Below are positions 9,467 to 18,780 of a stretch of DNA of 64,000 nucleotides, one piece after another. The DNA is from Bradyrhizobium niftali. Lineage in GTDB: Bacteria; Pseudomonadota; Alphaproteobacteria; Rhizobiales; Xanthobacteraceae. Position 1 is the stretch's first letter; every line of letters starts with the position of its first letter. Under the pieces are notes generated by a model, which searched no databases, was not told the DNA's origin, and saw only the letters and a program-made list of their open reading frames with translations. The stretch lies in contig NZ_SPQT01000037.1 of assembly GCF_004571025.1 (NCBI RefSeq), forward strand, positions 1 to 64,000, written 5' to 3'. The position numbers and the translations under genes were made by a program.

Positions 9467-10552
9467 ATGGCGGCTCAGGAGTCAAAACGGCGCATTGCGC
9501 TGATTACGGGCGTCACCGGGCAGGACGGCGCATATCTGGCCGAGTATTTGCTCGGTCTCGGCTACACCGTGCATGGGATCAAGCGCCGCTCATCTTCGTT
9601 CAACACCGCGCGCGTCGATCACCTCTACCAGGACCCGCATGTCGACAACGTGCCGTTCCTGATGCATTACGGCGACATGACGGATTCGACCAGTCTGATC
9701 CGCCTGATGCAGCAGATCCGCCCCACAGAGATCTACAATCTCGCCGCCCAGAGCCACGTCGCCGTCAGCTTCGACAGCCCGGAATATACCGCCAATGCCG
9801 ACGCCATCGGCGTGCTGCGCCTCCTGGAGGCGATCCGCATCCTCGGCATGGAGAAGCAGACGCGGTTCTACCAGGCCTCGACCTCCGAGCTCTACGGCCT
9901 CGTGCAGGAGATCCCGCAGAAGGAGACCACGCCGTTCTATCCGCGCTCGCCTTATGGCGTCGCCAAACTCTACGGCTACTGGATCACTGTGAACTACCGC
10001 GAAGCCTATGGCATGTTCGCCAGCAACGGCATCCTGTTCAACCACGAGAGCCCCATCCGCGGCGAGACGTTCGTCACCCGCAAGATCACCCGCGCCGTCG
10101 CCCGCATCGAAGTCGGCCTCGAGGACACGCTCTATCTCGGCAATCTCGAAGCCAAGCGCGACTGGGGCCATGCCAGGGACTACGTCGAGGGCATGCACAT
10201 GATCCTCCAGGCCGACAAGCCTGGCGATTTCGTGCTCGCCACCGGTGAGACGCGCTCGGTGCGCGAGATGGTCGAGCTGGCCTTTGCGCAGGTCGGCCGC
10301 CGCGTCGCATGGCGCGGGCACGGCGTCGGCGAGACCGGCGTCGACGAGACGACCGGCAAGACCGTGGTGAAGATCGATCCCACCTATTTCCGCCCGACCG
10401 AGGTCGATCTCCTGGTTGGCGACGCCAGCAAGGCGCGCCAGGTGCTCGGCTGGAAGCCGAAACGGACGTTTGCCCAGCTCGTCGGGGAGATGGTGGCGAG
10501 CGATCTGGCGGAGGCAAAACGGGACGCCGGCCGTGGCAAGCACAGCGTTTGA
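9467..10552 (+). CDS. noeL: GDP-mannose 4,6-dehydratase
   Basis: 361 residues, full length. It turns GDP-D-mannose into GDP-4-keto-6-deoxy-mannose, the first step towards GDP-L-fucose. The extended-SDR Rossmann motif is at the N terminus (ITGVTGQDGAYLAE), followed by KRRSSSFNT, the catalytic Ser/Thr and Tyr-x3-Lys (YGVAK), HESPIRGETFVTRK and FRPTEVDLL. Its end overlaps the start of the next gene, the reductase that completes GDP-fucose synthesis. Together they supply the fucosyl group placed on the reducing end of Bradyrhizobium Nod factors. Composition is distinctly GC-richer than the flanking DNA. The symbol noeL is used because of the symbiotic context; gmd would be the neutral name. Confidence 0.9.
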   Translation: MAAQESKRRIALITGVTGQDGAYLAEYLLGLGYTVHGIKRRSSSFNTARVDHLYQDPHVDNVPFLMHYGDMTDSTSLIRLMQQIRPTEIYNLAAQSHVAVSFDSPEYTANADAIGVLRLLEAIRILGMEKQTRFYQASTSELYGLVQEIPQKETTPFYPRSPYGVAKLYGYWITVNYREAYGMFASNGILFNHESPIRGETFVTRKITRAVARIEVGLEDTLYLGNLEAKRDWGHARDYVEGMHMILQADKPGDFVLATGETRSVREMVELAFAQVGRRVAWRGHGVGETGVDETTGKTVVKIDPTYFRPTEVDLLVGDASKARQVLGWKPKRTFAQLVGEMVASDLAEAKRDAGRGKHSV

Positions 10553-11510
10553 GCTGAAAGGCAAGAGCGTCTACGTCGCCGGCCATCGCGGCATGGTCGG
10601 AGCCGCGCTGGTGCGCCGGCTCGAACGGGAGGACGTCAAGCTCGTCACGGTGGATCGCCGCGAGGTCGACCTCTGCAATCAGGCCGCGGTATTCGACTGG
10701 TTCGCGCGCGTGCGGCCGCAGGTGATCTTTCTTGCCGCCGCAAAGGTCGGCGGCATCGTCGCCAACAACACGCTGCGCGCCGAATTCATCTACGACAACA
10801 TTGCGATCGCGGCCAACGTGATCCATGCCGCGCACCAGAACGGTGCCGAGAAGCTGATGTTTCTGGGCTCGTCCTGCATCTACCCGAAGCTGGCGGCGCA
10901 GCCGCTGCGCGAGGATTCCGTGCTGACAGGCCCGCTGGAGCCGACCAACGAGCCCTATGCGATCGCCAAGATCGCGGGCATCAAGATGGTGGAGGCCTAT
11001 CGCAGCCAGTATGGCAGGGACTTCATAAGCGTGATGCCGACCAATCTCTACGGTCCCGGCGACAATTATCATCCCGAGTACAGCCACGTGGTTGCCGCCC
11101 TGGTCCGCCGCTTCCACGAGGCAAAGCTCGCGGGCTCGAAGAGCGTCGTGGTCTGGGGCACCGGCACGCCGCGCCGCGAATTTCTCTACGTTGACGATCT
11201 CGCCGACGCTTGCATCCATCTGATGAAGACCTATTCCTCGCCGGAATTGGTCAATATCGGTACCGGCGAGGACATCAGCATCGCCGAGTTAGCACTCATG
11301 GTTGCGGCGGCCATCGGTTTTCGCGGTGAGATCAGATTCGACACGTCGCGCCCTGACGGCACACCGCGCAAGCTGCTCGACGTCGGGCGGCTGTCCGGGC
11401 TCGGCTGGCGCGCCACGACCTCGCTTGAGGACGGCATTCAGGTGGCGTACCGGGCGTATCGCGCCGACGGCGATGAACGGTACCAAAGTGATCTGCCTGT
11501 TCAGGGATAA
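10533..11510 (+). CDS. nolK: GDP-L-fucose synthase (4-keto-6-deoxy-mannose epimerase/reductase)
   Basis: 325 residues from the GTG at 10533, which overlaps the noeL stop by 20 bases; the longer open frame upstream lies inside noeL and is not used. The protein starts FELKGKSVYVAGHRGMVG (NADP Rossmann motif) and carries AAAKVGGI, the catalytic Ser block LGSSCIYPK, the YAIAKIAG Tyr-x3-Lys motif, PTNLYGPGDNY and REFLYVDDLADA. It epimerises C3/C5 and reduces C4 to yield GDP-L-fucose. It is translationally coupled to noeL. No fucosyltransferase follows, so the donor must be used by an enzyme encoded elsewhere. Confidence 0.9.
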   Translation: MASTAFELKGKSVYVAGHRGMVGAALVRRLEREDVKLVTVDRREVDLCNQAAVFDWFARVRPQVIFLAAAKVGGIVANNTLRAEFIYDNIAIAANVIHAAHQNGAEKLMFLGSSCIYPKLAAQPLREDSVLTGPLEPTNEPYAIAKIAGIKMVEAYRSQYGRDFISVMPTNLYGPGDNYHPEYSHVVAALVRRFHEAKLAGSKSVVVWGTGTPRREFLYVDDLADACIHLMKTYSSPELVNIGTGEDISIAELALMVAAAIGFRGEIRFDTSRPDGTPRKLLDVGRLSGLGWRATTSLEDGIQVAYRAYRADGDERYQSDLPVQG

Positions 11511-11821
11511 CGCGCCAAATCCTAGGCATCAATCCGCGGTGAATGTCCAGCCGAGCGGACTTGCCGCTCACGTCCTCCAACTTTGCTTCGCAGTTGACAA
11601 GCTTTCATTGTCACCGGGCTCGGTCGGACGCCAAGAACCCAAGTGACGCGGTGTATCCTAGCTACGACGCAGCCAACCACTTTCAGGAAAAGGAGAATCG
11701 CCATGATCGAGACCTGCTACCATGAAGTCGAGAGCTCATCGTCTCTAAGCCGCTAAGTGCCGACCGCTGGACGGTCATTAGTCGGAAGCGTACTGGTGTC
11801 CCTTTCCTCTCGGCCAACGCC
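11511..11821. other. Intergenic region between convergent nolK and MFS gene
   Basis: About 310 bases with no gene. A perfect 6-bp hairpin (GAGCGG-acttg-CCGCTC, 11553-11569) follows nolK and could help end transcription, but no T-tract follows it. Confidence 0.4.
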
Positions 11822-12961
11822 TTAGCGATGGTCTGTCATCATCCTCGCTGACAGCGTAACGATGGACATGAGCACGCCCAACATCCCAAACGCCACGCGC
11901 AAGCCAAACATGTGTGCGACGAGCCCAATGCCGGCGGGTCCAACGAGTATACCCGCGTAGCCGGCTGTCGTGATGACCGCGATCGCAACGGCTGGCGGCA
12001 TCATTTTCTGTTTGCCGGCGCGTCGACAAAGTACAGGTACAACATTAGAAATGCCCAATCCAATGAGCAGGAACCCCGCCATAGCAATTAACGCAACGGG
12101 CGCGGCCACCACAGCCAAGAATCCTGTTACGATCGGCAGAGTCCCGAGTATCAATATGGCACGGTCACCGATTCGCGCCACCACGGCATCTCCGCCGAGG
12201 CGCCCTGCGGCCATTGCGATCGAGAAGAGCATACACCCAATGCCCCCATGCGCTTCCGCGAGAAGATCTCGTTCAACGAGAAGCAAAGCGCTCCAATCGA
12301 GCATTGAACCTTCGACAAGGAAAGTGATAGCCGCGAGCACAGCTATTAGCAACACACTGCGATTGGGCAAAACAAACGATGGCCCCTGCTGCCCCGCCCC
12401 CGCCGCGAGCAACCCCGGCCAGGCCGATACAATCGCGATCGTCATCAACGCCGAACAGACCAACGTCGAAAAAAGCGGGCCAAGCTGCAGCGACAGGAGC
12501 GAGGTCACGGCGGCAGAGCCGGTGAATTCCCCAATGCTGTACTGGGCGTGGAGGCCAGACATCAATGGACGGCCCGTGACGCGCTCCAATTCAATCGCGT
12601 AAATGTTCATGGCTACATCGATCGAGCCCAGTGAAACGCCGAACGCAAACAGCGTAGCACCGAGCCTGACAGGTGTGTTGGCAATTCCAAGGCACGGCAA
12701 TAAGATCGCGAGTCCAAGTCCACCCCCGAGGATAATGGGCTTGCTGCCGTACCGCGCATTCAATACGCCGGTCAAAAGCATCGCGATAACGGATCCCGTT
12801 CCGAGACAGAGCAACAGAAAACCAAGCATGCGGTCACCGACCGCGAGCCGCTCCTTGGCGAGTGGCACCAAAGGCGCCCAGGCCGCGAGGCCGAATCCGG
12901 CCACAAAAAATGCGAGCCGGATCCCAAGCAGGCCGGCAGACCAATTAGCAGGCAGTATCAC
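11822..12961 (-). CDS. Major facilitator superfamily transporter
   Basis: 379 residues, almost entirely hydrophobic, with ~12 predicted transmembrane segments in two halves. It begins with a short cytosolic end and RLAFFVAGFGLAAWAPLVPL; the conserved MFS loop 2-3 has the form NARYGSKP, and the repeat in the second half is VARIGDRA. It resembles the YbjJ-type group of MFS proteins. Substrate unknown: no enzyme gene is adjacent, and the neighbours are nolK (convergent) and an RND pump on the same strand ~400 bases upstream. The gene appears intact. Confidence 0.8.
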   Translation of the reverse strand: MILPANWSAGLLGIRLAFFVAGFGLAAWAPLVPLAKERLAVGDRMLGFLLLCLGTGSVIAMLLTGVLNARYGSKPIILGGGLGLAILLPCLGIANTPVRLGATLFAFGVSLGSIDVAMNIYAIELERVTGRPLMSGLHAQYSIGEFTGSAAVTSLLSLQLGPLFSTLVCSALMTIAIVSAWPGLLAAGAGQQGPSFVLPNRSVLLIAVLAAITFLVEGSMLDWSALLLVERDLLAEAHGGIGCMLFSIAMAAGRLGGDAVVARIGDRAILILGTLPIVTGFLAVVAAPVALIAMAGFLLIGLGISNVVPVLCRRAGKQKMMPPAVAIAVITTAGYAGILVGPAGIGLVAHMFGLRVAFGMLGVLMSIVTLSARMMTDHR

Positions 12962-13370
12962 GGGCGCTCCTGAGAGAACGGCCTCGCGAGCGCGACGCCC
13001 CTCATCCTGCGTGCGTCGCCTGCAGGCGGCGCTATCGACAATGATGGCGTCAAGCTGGCATTCTTTATCCCTGCAAATGCAATGCCGTCACAAAAATTAG
13101 TGGACTACCTCACTAGGCAAGCGGACGGTGATCGTTGAGCCCATGGATAGGGTGTGTCGGTTATTCCTTCCCGGTTAAGCTGGCCATAAGAGGGTGACGT
13201 TTTTGCTGATCTGCGACAACCGGAGGCGCAACGCTCACTGTGGCTTTGTCGCAAAGCCTACAAACCTCGCAAAGCCAACGGGACGTGAAGATCTCGATTC
13301 GTAAGGGAACGTGAAGCGATCGCAGGCTCCTTCGCGCACCACACTGAGCGAACCTGGATTGATTTTATCG
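12962..13370. other. Intergenic region with a short palindrome
   Basis: About 400 bases between two minus-strand genes. At 13242-13258 lies the inverted repeat GGCTTTG-tcg-CAAAGCC, which may be a terminator-like hairpin after the RND gene or an old insertion-sequence end. No T-tract is present. No gene is seen. Confidence 0.4.
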
Positions 13371-16300
13371 TCATTGCTTGGCCATCTGGGCATCAGCAGC
13401 GCCGGTAAGGTCGAGATCGGCAGCGATCGCGCGGCCGGAGCTCGCATCGCCACGATGATCGGACGCGATCGCGACATAGACCGCCGGCAGCACGAAGAGC
13501 GTGAACAGCGTGCCCACAGACATGCCCGCGACCAGCACGAGCCCGATCGAGAAGCGACTCGCAGCGCCAGCTCCCGTTGCGGTCATCAGGGGTATGAAGC
13601 CCGTGACCATCGCCGCAGTGGTCATCAAGATCGGGCGCAGTCGGACGCGCGCCGCCATCTCTATAGCCGAGCGACGGTTAAGTCTCTCCTTGAGCTGCAG
13701 CTCATTGGCGAACTCAACCATCAGGATGCCGTGCTTGGAAATTAACCCGACCAGTGTCAACAGTCCGATCTGGGTGTAGATGTTCATCGTCGCCCAGCCA
13801 AAGAATGGCGGGATCAAGGCGCCGACGATTGCCATCGGCACGCTGATCAGGATGATGAGGGGATCGCGCAGACTTTCGAACTGCGCCGCAAGCACCAAGA
13901 ATATGATTATGAGTGCAAATGCAAAGGCAATGGCCAGTTGGTTACCCTCGTGCACATATTGGCGCGCGTCGGCAAGGAAGTCGTGACTGAAGCCTGCGGG
14001 CAGTTTCTTCGCCTCCGCTTCCAGGAAGTCCACAGCCTGACCGATCGAGACGCCGGGCATCGGCACAGCCTGAAAGGTCGCGCAGTTAAGCTGATTGTAG
14101 TGGGTGAGCGCGTTCGGATCGGTTGCAGTCTCGATGGAGACTACGGTCGACAGCGGAAGCATCGAGCCCCCCGCAGTTTTCACATAATAGCTCCCGATTG
14201 CTTGCGGCGCCAGGCGTTCTTCGCGGGGCACCTGCGGGATCACCTCGTAGGAGCGGCCCTGCAAATTGAAGCGGTTGACGTAGTTTCCGCCGAGTAAGGT
14301 GGCGAGCGCGTTTCCGATGGTCTGCATGGTGATGCCAAGCTCGTTGGCCTTGGATCGATCAACCTTGATTCGTACCACCGGCCGGTTGAACTCGAGGTCG
14401 GAGTCGCTCACCATGAACAGACCGCTCTTCTGCGCGGCTTCCTTCAGCTTCGACATCTGCTCGTAGACGGATTGGAAGTCAAACGTCGAATTGATCACCA
14501 TCTGCACTGGTAGGCCATCCGAACCACCCGGAAGTGGCGGCAAGCTAAAGGCAAACGCGTTGATGCCTTCAATTTTGGACAGCTCGGCCTGGACGAGCGA
14601 CTTAAGCAAGATCGATGAGCGCTTGCGCTCGTCCCATGCCTTGAGCAACATGCCGGCCATGCCACTCTGCTGGCCGCCAACACCATTGAGTACAAAGCTC
14701 AAATCGGTCTCTGGAAATTTTTGGAGCGCGTGTTCGAGCTTGGTGCCGTAATAATCGAGGTAGTCGATATTGGCGTATCTCGGCGCCTTGGTTAAAGCGA
14801 ATACGATACCTTGATCCTCCTCGGGTGCGAGTTCCTTGGAAGTATTCACATAAAGAAAGCCGACGAGGCCCAGCATGGTCAGCGCAAACAGGCCGGTAAT
14901 CGGACGATAGTCGAGCGAGCGGTCGAGCTTTCGGCCGTACCATCGTGTCATGGTGCTGAACCCGCGGTTCACAAATGTTGCAAACCGCCCCCCCTCTGCG
15001 CGCCTCAGGAAGACCGAGCACATCATCGGCGATAGGGTCAAAGCAATCACGCCCGACACGATCACCGCTCCTGCCAGCGTAAACGCAAACTCGCGGAACA
15101 GCGCGCCAGTGAGGCCGCCGAGAAACCCGATTGGAGCATATACCGCAGCCAAGGTAATCGTCATGGAGACAACGGGGCCGACGATCTCGTGCGCGCCCCT
15201 TATAGCAGCCTCTAGAGGCGGCGCACCTTCTTCCAAATGGCGATGAATGTTCTCCACCACAACGATCGCGTCATCGACCACGAGACCGATTGCGAGAACC
15301 ATCGCAAGGAACGTCAGGAGATTGAATGAAAACCCCAGCGCCAGCATCATGCTGCAGACACCAACAAGCGATAGCGGAATAGTGACCACAGGAATGATGA
15401 CCGACCGCAGCGAGGCCAGGAAAAGGAAGATTACCGCCACCACGATCACGACGGCTTGGATGAGCGTCTTCTCCACCTCATCGAGCGACGATTGAATGAA
15501 TTTGGTGGAGTCGTAGGCCACGTTCATCTTCAGTGACGGCGGCAGGTTACGCTCCATTTCTGGAAACAGCGCCCGAACGCCTCGCGCTATGTTTAGCGGA
15601 TTGCCTTGCGGGCTTGCCCGGACGCCGATAAAGACCGCGTGCTCGCCGTTCATAGCGACGCTAGTGTCAGTGGTCTGCGCGGCAAGCTCGACTATCGCAA
15701 TGTCCGCTATGCGCACAAAGCCACCGTCATTGGATTTGACGATCATACGCTTGAAGTCATCGACACTCCGCAGATCCGTGTTTGCCGTGACATCGGAGAT
15801 AGTGAAATAGCCCTTGGTCTGGCCGGCCGCGGCCTGGAAGTTGTTAGCGGCGATTGCAGCCGAAACTTCGGCCGGCGACACGCCGTGCCCTGCCATTTTC
15901 GCGGTATCGAGCCATAGCCGCATCGCAAAGCTCTGGCCGCCCAGGATGTCTGCCGCTGCGACGCCGTCGACCGTTGACAAAGCGGGCTGCACAACGCGCG
16001 AGAGGTAGTCGGAGATCGCGCTGGCCGCTAGTTCCTCGCTGGAGAAGGCGATATACATGACAGCGGTGGCCTGACCGGTCGACTTAGTGACGACCGGATC
16101 GTTCGATTCCTTCGGAATTAAGTATTTGACTGAGTTTACCTTGGAGAGCACCTCGGTGAGCGCTTCATTGGGATCAAAATTGAGCTTGATGTAGACTTGG
16201 ATCGTGGAGGTACCGAGCACCGATGAGGAAATAACGTAGTCGACGCCCTCGGCGGAAGCGACTGCCTGCTCCAGGGGAGTGGTGATGAACCCCTGGATCA

Positions 16301-16472
16301 TGTCGGCCGAGGCCCCAGGATAGGAAGTCGTGATATTGACGACCGTATTAGATAGCTTGGGATATTGCCGGATCGGCAGTACGGTGGCCGCGCGAAAGCC
16401 GATCAGTAAGATCAGGCAACTAACGACGACAGACAATACCGGACGTTTGATGAAAAGCTCGGTAAATGCCAT
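13371..16472 (-). CDS. RND-family efflux pump inner-membrane subunit (HAE1/AcrB type)
   Basis: About 1033 residues, the standard length of AcrB/MexF-type pumps that export drugs or plant phenolics using the proton gradient. Features in order: FIKRPVLSVVVS at the N terminus (TM1), porter loops (PGASADMIQGFITTPLEQA), TM2-6 with the GLVVDDAIVVVENIHRH motif (paired Asp of the proton relay), a second periplasmic loop and TM7-12 with LVGLISKHGILMVEFANE. I start at MAFTELF (16472); MRVEMAF (16484) is also possible and no strong Shine-Dalgarno decides. Unusually, no membrane-fusion protein gene lies upstream and no outer-membrane channel downstream, so it is orphaned or borrows partners. Confidence 0.88.
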   Translation of the reverse strand: MAFTELFIKRPVLSVVVSCLILLIGFRAATVLPIRQYPKLSNTVVNITTSYPGASADMIQGFITTPLEQAVASAEGVDYVISSSVLGTSTIQVYIKLNFDPNEALTEVLSKVNSVKYLIPKESNDPVVTKSTGQATAVMYIAFSSEELAASAISDYLSRVVQPALSTVDGVAAADILGGQSFAMRLWLDTAKMAGHGVSPAEVSAAIAANNFQAAAGQTKGYFTISDVTANTDLRSVDDFKRMIVKSNDGGFVRIADIAIVELAAQTTDTSVAMNGEHAVFIGVRASPQGNPLNIARGVRALFPEMERNLPPSLKMNVAYDSTKFIQSSLDEVEKTLIQAVVIVVAVIFLFLASLRSVIIPVVTIPLSLVGVCSMMLALGFSFNLLTFLAMVLAIGLVVDDAIVVVENIHRHLEEGAPPLEAAIRGAHEIVGPVVSMTITLAAVYAPIGFLGGLTGALFREFAFTLAGAVIVSGVIALTLSPMMCSVFLRRAEGGRFATFVNRGFSTMTRWYGRKLDRSLDYRPITGLFALTMLGLVGFLYVNTSKELAPEEDQGIVFALTKAPRYANIDYLDYYGTKLEHALQKFPETDLSFVLNGVGGQQSGMAGMLLKAWDERKRSSILLKSLVQAELSKIEGINAFAFSLPPLPGGSDGLPVQMVINSTFDFQSVYEQMSKLKEAAQKSGLFMVSDSDLEFNRPVVRIKVDRSKANELGITMQTIGNALATLLGGNYVNRFNLQGRSYEVIPQVPREERLAPQAIGSYYVKTAGGSMLPLSTVVSIETATDPNALTHYNQLNCATFQAVPMPGVSIGQAVDFLEAEAKKLPAGFSHDFLADARQYVHEGNQLAIAFAFALIIIFLVLAAQFESLRDPLIILISVPMAIVGALIPPFFGWATMNIYTQIGLLTLVGLISKHGILMVEFANELQLKERLNRRSAIEMAARVRLRPILMTTAAMVTGFIPLMTATGAGAASRFSIGLVLVAGMSVGTLFTLFVLPAVYVAIASDHRGDASSGRAIAADLDLTGAADAQMAKQ

Positions 16473-16514
16473 CTCGACTCGCATTTCAAGAGGAATATGT
16501 AAATTCGCCGGCAA

Positions 16515-17212
16515 CGCACACCAGCGATGATCATCAATGCGGCGACTGTACTAGAGACCCGAGCACAAGCGACGCGTTATTGGCTACTCTAAGAGCTCAG
16601 GCGCTGGCGAGCGTGGACGCCCTGTCCTCCGCTTCCAATTTCGTCGCTCAATAAAATGCTATTCCGCTGATCTGGTGGCTGATCGGGATCTCGATAGTGG
16701 CACCTTCTAGGAATCTCCTGCCCTTTTTGCGTGCAACAAGATGTTCGTCTCAACACCTGATTGGAACGCGCCGACTTCTGGCAAGGCATCAGTTCAAACT
16801 TCGCACTGAACCGCAGATCGAATGATCTAGGTTCGACATCGAAAGTACAAACGATCTAACCGGCGCTCAACTCTACAAAGGTAAGTGGGTGATATAGCAT
16901 CGGCTGCAAAGCACTAAACCAAGGTTTGTCGAATTGGCCGCTGATCGCCGCCAACAAGACTTACAGGGTTGCCGGACACAACGTTCACGGCCCCACACAT
17001 TCCGTGCGCACGCGCTGTCGCTTGGCTGACGCGCCGAACAAATTCGTATCGGCGCTCGCCCTCTGCTACCAGCTCGATACGCCTCTCGTAACAGTGGCTT
17101 GAGTGTTTCTTGCTCGATATACTGCGCACGGTTTGGCTACTCATTACGCTACCGGGTTGGCAACGCCAGTATTACGTTGTCGATCAGCCGCGTTGAGCCA
17201 ACATAGGCGACC
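16515..17212. other. Decayed stretch upstream of the RND gene
   Basis: About 700 bases where a partner membrane-fusion gene would be expected. I find no fusion-protein homology, only short overlapping frames. Confidence 0.45.
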
Positions 17213-17503
17213 TCACAAAGCGCCGCGGGGCGCAGCAGTGGCCTCGGTTGCGACCTGTTTCACCTGTGTGACGCGGTCGTCGAACGCTCCGACTTCCGGG
17301 CACGTGGCAGCCAGGGTTTGGCTTGGCGATGCAAAATGTCTTATGGAGCGATCACGGTCCATCCACGCCTTCTTCGCGGAACGCTTGGCCATTTGGTGAA
17401 ACTGCAGCGCGCTGCAGTCTTCGTCACGCCACCTTAGGATTACGCTTGGCACTATGGCCCCTCGGCCATTCCGCGTCAGAGGCGCATTCTTATGGGTATC
17501 CAT
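17213..17503 (-). mobile_element. IS481-family transposase remnant
   Basis: On the minus strand the piece starts MDTHKNAPLTRNGRGAIV, the typical IS481 transposase N terminus. After a frame disturbance it continues with the family segment HFASPSQTLAATCPEVGA, normally the SRP--SPSQT region after the helix-turn-helix. The DDE catalytic part is missing. This is a dead fragment marking past rearrangement. Confidence 0.65.
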
Positions 17504-18337
17504 CCGATCCTCACGGGGGTACGCTAAAAATTCGACATCTTCAGCTTCCTCGTTCAGGGATGGACAACCGACCGAAAACTCACATCTAAGTGGTCTCTCA
17601 GGCATCCTATCCGAAGCGGCTGCCCCTTGCGGCCCTCTAGAAGCGCGCGTATGCGCGCAGCGATCTGCCGTGCTTCCTTCGGCCGCAGGTTGGGCTTCAT
17701 GCAATCGAGTATGGGTAGCATCGCCTGAACTTCGTCGATGTTAAATATTGCGGCGTCGCGATCTGATGGTCCCAGAGACTGATCGGCGGCACGGGCTTGA
17801 TTGGCCGCAAGCACCGCAAGGGCTTGCGACCGCAAGGACACGATATGCCGCTCGAATATATGCATTTGTTGGCCTGAGCTGCCCTGTGGGCATAGTGCCG
17901 CAAGCGCTGGTGGCCAACCCCGTCACGAAGACTGGAGCTGGCCACCTTTGCTCCCGGGAGGCTCAAATCCTCAAGGCTACCAACTTGTATCTTCTAGAAG
18001 TACCGAAGGGCACCTACCAAAATCGGTCGGTCCCATCCTCACCGGCGGCTCTCTAAGCTAGGTCTTCGCCTTGGATAAATTGGAGACACCAGCATGCCCA
18101 GACACGTGCGCTGTGCATAAACAAGAATGAACGGCCAAACGCGCATGAGAGACGCGAGAACGTTGACGGAGTAAATCCAGACGGAGCGCGATAGAAGCAG
18201 TCCCTTTGGAAAGATTATAGTGCCGGCAACGCAGTCGGCGTCGTCGTCGCTACACATGGCGGACACAATTGCACCAAGATAACCGCGGCCGCGGCTTCGC
18301 AGGCAACCTCCTTCCCTTCCAGAGGGTTGGTGATGAT
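17504..18337. other. Unassigned decayed region
   Basis: Contains a 103-codon minus-strand frame (17554-17865, MHIFERHIVSLRSQALAV...) with leucine/alanine-rich helical character but no recognisable family and no Shine-Dalgarno. Several other frames overlap it. I cannot defend a gene. Confidence 0.35.
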
Positions 18338-18740
18338 TGATCGGAAGCAGTGCAGTGCGGCGCGGCTCGGCGCCGTTTGGTGGCACTGGAGCAGACGTTG
18401 TCCCTTGCCCGCCCCCATTGCTAATTGAACTTAGCACTCGGCGCTCGTCCCCCACGGGGCAGCGCTGTCCCTGCAACCCCGCTAACAGGCTCCAAGCTCA
18501 GCTAGCGGTGGCAAAATGCTAATCGGGAGCTTAGCGCTCGCAAAACGAGTAATATTGCCAGAACGAGACCTAGCCCGTGTGTCGGAAGCAGTGCGAACAC
18601 GGCTCGGCGCCTGACGGCCTGGGGCATCATGAGGCACGATCTCTGCCGCATCCGCGGTGCAATGAGCTTAACGGAAGCGTCACTCGGCACATGGTGGTCC
18701 TTCAGCTCATGCGCTGTCCCTGCCACGCCCCCGTTAAACC
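18338..18740 (-). repeat. Imperfect tandem repeat (two units, ~240-base period)
   Basis: Two stretches share blocks in the same order on the minus strand: GCAGGGACAGCGC, then CGAGTG...AAG-TCA-TT, then GGCGCCGAGCCG followed by GCACTGCTTCCGA. One unit ends near 18740, the other near 18490. A third, more diverged copy of the last block (ACGCCGAGTCG...GCGCTGCTTTC) is at ~19195-19225. The first unit begins ~25 bases downstream of a tts box. No coding function is recognised. Confidence 0.45.
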
Positions 18741-18749
18741 CAACGATTG

Positions 18750-18780
18750 TTTATCGGGGCTGGCTTACCGAAAGCTGACG
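18750..18780 (-). promoter_or_regulatory. tts box with no recognisable effector gene downstream
   Basis: On the minus strand: GTCAGCTTTCGGTAAGCC then AGCCCCGATA. It agrees better with the tts consensus than the nopP box and shares the GGTAAGCCAG core with it. Downstream (towards lower coordinates) lies a 74-codon frame starting GTG (18726-18502) and repeated, broken sequence, suggesting a decayed effector gene. Confidence 0.65.

Noticed and set aside
9590..10564. Long minus-strand open frame opposite noeL (324 codons)
   Set aside because: It is the antisense shadow of a GC-rich gene: plus-strand reading gives a full GDP-mannose dehydratase, while the minus frame has no domain.
10086..11219. 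Minus-strand open frame of 377 codons opposite noeL/nolK
   Set aside because: Arg/Ala/His-rich translation with no motif; an antisense shadow of two clear enzymes.
16836..16862. ATCGAAA...ACAAACGATCTAACC, like the right half of a nod box
   Set aside because: The left half is missing and no gene follows in that direction.
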